DNA from: JBAYHA01 sp041666425
GTDB lineage: Bacteria; Patescibacteriota; Patescibacteriia; UBA11705; JABHMO01
Length of the DNA: 15,613 nucleotides
Direction of reading: 5' to 3'
Assembly (NCBI GenBank): GCA_041666425.1
Contig: JBAYHA010000025.1
Span: forward strand, 1 to 15,613
The notes under the pieces were generated by a model. It had not been told where the DNA came from, searched no databases, and saw nothing but the letters and a program-made list of their open reading frames with translations. A program made the translations under genes and the position numbers. Positions 14,159 to 15,613 of the stretch are shown piece by piece. Numbering within the stretch: position 1 is the first letter of the stretch; each line of letters begins with the position of its first letter.

Positions 14159-15544
14159 TCAGAAAGAGTTTTTATTCAAAAAAATAAAAACAAAAAACAA
14201 CAGAGCCAAGTCATTTTTCAAATACGGGACATCAACCAGACCATGAATCAAAATCGCGATGACCGCGGACAACAAGATCAATCTTGTTTTTTTGTTTTCT
14301 TTTCCCGCGTTAAAATAATTATAAAAAAAGATAAAAATTATCAACAAAAAAGACACCGACCCCAACAAACCAATCTCACTCCAAAAATTCAAAATTATAT
14401 TATGCGGATATTTGTAAATTTCCAGCGGTTGCCAATGTTCAATCCGAAACTTTTCATCATTCGTCACTTTGTTTTTAAAATCAGGCTGATCTTTGTCAAG
14501 CCAAATTCCTTCGGCATGATATTTTTTTATTGCTGTTTGATAATTATCCAACCCGGCACCGGCCAAAATTCGCCCGTCTTTTAACATTTGCCAAGTTTCC
14601 AACCACATCTGCTTTCTAATTTGTCCAGAGCGATCAGAAAGAGTTGATTTTTCAATTAGATAATTTCTAGTTTGCGGGACAGAGAAAATAAAAGCTGCAA
14701 AAATAATCGGTAAAATAGCCATTATTATTTTTATTTTTTTCAACCAAGTTTCCTCGGACCCGCCTTCATTGGAACAACTACGGCGGGCAGGCTTTAATCC
14801 GAGAATAAAAACAACCGAATAAAGCAGGCAACCGGCTGCCACACCAATCGCCGCGCCTTCACTTTGCGCAAAAATAATCGCCAATAACGAAGAAAACAAA
14901 ACCCCAATAGAAAAAGTTATTGCTCGCCAATTTTTTACTTTTTCAAACAACAAATTCACCAAATTACCAAAGTAAATAACCGCAATCGGCGCCAAAAAAA
15001 GACCCACCGCATTAGGAAAACCATACCAACTGACCACGCGCCTGGTTGCTTCGTCTCGCCAAAAAGTATTCTCAATTCCCCAGCCGGTAAACTTTTGCAC
15101 AATCGCCGGAATGGAAACAAACAAAGAAGAATAACCCAAAGTTAAAATAACTTTTGCTAAAATATTTTCCTTTTTAAAAACCTCGAGAAAAATAAAAATA
15201 AAAATAATCGGCTCCAAAAAATAAGCACGCCAAATTCCCAGCGCCGAGACTTTTTCATCACTAAAAAAAATCGCCAAAAAAGAAAATAACAACAACGACA
15301 TGACGGGGAAAAAATAATTGCCAAAAACTTTTTTTATTTCTATTTTTTCTTTTTGTTTGACTTTTTTCCACAACCAAGAAACAAAACAAAACAAAACCAT
15401 TATTTCCAAAAAAGTTGTCGGCAAACCAAAAAATTTTGCCCGCCAAAGATATAACGGTGTCGCCAACAAAACAAAAAACAAGGCTTTTTGCAAATCCTTC
15501 AAACAAAAAATAAAAAATGAGATTGTGGCAAAAATAAAAAGCAT
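14159..15544 (-). CDS. O-antigen ligase / Wzy-type polysaccharide polymerase family membrane protein
   Basis: The 461-residue polytopic protein has about ten hydrophobic helices and the Wzy_C/WaaL-type pattern: WYGFPNAVGLFLAP (173-186), FAQSEGAAIGVAAG (225-238), a large extracytoplasmic loop containing RSGQIRKQMWLETWQML (305-321) and AGAGLDNYQ, then KYPHNIILNFWSEIGLLG (378-395) with the family's conserved PHN (380-382), and a late HGLVDVP (434-440). The family joins or polymerises undecaprenyl-linked glycans at the outer face of the membrane, so here it probably acts in surface polysaccharide or S-layer glycan assembly. Polymerase and ligase cannot be separated by sequence. About 20 polar residues (PARRSCSNEGGSEET, 252-266) sit between two helices and coincide with a palindromic repeat. 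The ATG at 15544 has no Shine-Dalgarno. Confidence 0.9.
   Translation of the reverse strand: MLFIFATISFFIFCLKDLQKALFFVLLATPLYLWRAKFFGLPTTFLEIMVLFCFVSWLWKKVKQKEKIEIKKVFGNYFFPVMSLLLFSFLAIFFSDEKVSALGIWRAYFLEPIIFIFIFLEVFKKENILAKVILTLGYSSLFVSIPAIVQKFTGWGIENTFWRDEATRRVVSWYGFPNAVGLFLAPIAVIYFGNLVNLLFEKVKNWRAITFSIGVLFSSLLAIIFAQSEGAAIGVAAGCLLYSVVFILGLKPARRSCSNEGGSEETWLKKIKIIMAILPIIFAAFIFSVPQTRNYLIEKSTLSDRSGQIRKQMWLETWQMLKDGRILAGAGLDNYQTAIKKYHAEGIWLDKDQPDFKNKVTNDEKFRIEHWQPLEIYKYPHNIILNFWSEIGLLGSVSFLLIIFIFFYNYFNAGKENKKTRLILLSAVIAILIHGLVDVPYLKNDLALLFFVFIFLNKNSF
14753..14803. repeat. Palindromic repeat inserted in frame in the O-antigen ligase gene
   Basis: Nested inverted repeats: outer CTCGGA (14753-14758) with TCCGAG (14798-14803), inner CCCGCC (14759-14764) with GGCGGG (14782-14787). 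By eye it is richer in GC than the rest of the gene. It encodes the polar stretch KPARRSCSNEGGSEE in a cytosol-facing or external loop. This is the behaviour expected of a REP-like element that lands in coding DNA without breaking the frame. Confidence 0.65.
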
Positions 15545-15565
15545 AGATTAGCGATCCTATTCGGT

Positions 15566-15608
15566 TGTCATTTCGACTGAACAAAGTGAGTGGAGAAATC
15601 TTTTCTAA
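15566..15608. repeat. Probable dispersed intergenic repeat
   Basis: The sequence TGTCATTTCGACTGAACAAA, continuing with GTGAGTGGAGAAATC, resembles a short repeat (TGTCATTTCGAC...GGAGAAATCT) that I recall from intergenic regions of various bacteria. It lies upstream of the O-antigen ligase start and runs to the window edge. No gene is seen in the last 69 bases. Confidence 0.45.
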
Positions 15609-15613
15609 TAGTA

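Noticed and set aside
15261..15584. Alternative minus-strand frame over the O-antigen ligase start
   Set aside because: It is a shadow frame of the ligase N-terminus; Phe/Leu-rich composition follows from T-rich DNA.

Overview
The window is AT-rich, uses the standard bacterial code (TGA is a real stop, e.g. at 3194-3196) and looks like a chromosomal stretch of an uncultivated bacterium with a small genome. The Candidate Phyla Radiation (Patescibacteria) is my best guess. This rests on overall style: low GC, several starts without a Shine-Dalgarno, lineage-specific membrane and giant proteins, and many short palindromic dispersed repeats. No rRNA or phylogenetic marker settles it.

Left part (1-2328, + strand): the end of an ABC ATPase, its MacB/FtsX-type permease and a small lipoprotein with a DUF5666-like repeat, closed by a perfect bidirectional terminator. 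This resembles a MacB-like export operon, but an unusual 142-base repeat-rich gap separates ATPase and permease. A 20-base perfect palindrome lies before the lipoprotein.

Middle part (2322-9010, all - strand): a translationally coupled pair (YgjP-like zinc peptidase and HD-GYP-like phosphohydrolase); a cassette of a CPBP (CAAX/ABI) intramembrane protease between two paralogous two-helix membrane proteins of unknown function, each paralogue ending in an identical 43-base terminator-bearing repeat; a 414-residue coiled-coil protein; and a DEAD-box RNA helicase. Good sigma70-type promoters and intrinsic terminators split this into separate units.

Right part (9011-15613): a region with a duplicated tRNA 3' end, a tRNA-Ser(CGA) gene with its own promoter and terminator, a 1233-residue protein with a C-terminal GNAT acetyltransferase domain and an unexplained Cys-containing region before it, a divergently oriented 158-residue orphan with a strong Shine-Dalgarno, and an O-antigen ligase/Wzy-type membrane protein that appears to carry a palindromic repeat inserted in frame. 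The window ends in another probable dispersed repeat.

The best candidates for undescribed biology are the CPBP-protease/two-helix-protein cassette (3769-6343) and the 1233-residue TDCC-GNAT protein. The rest is recognisable housekeeping or envelope function. No CRISPR array, transposase, integrase or toxin-antitoxin pair was seen.
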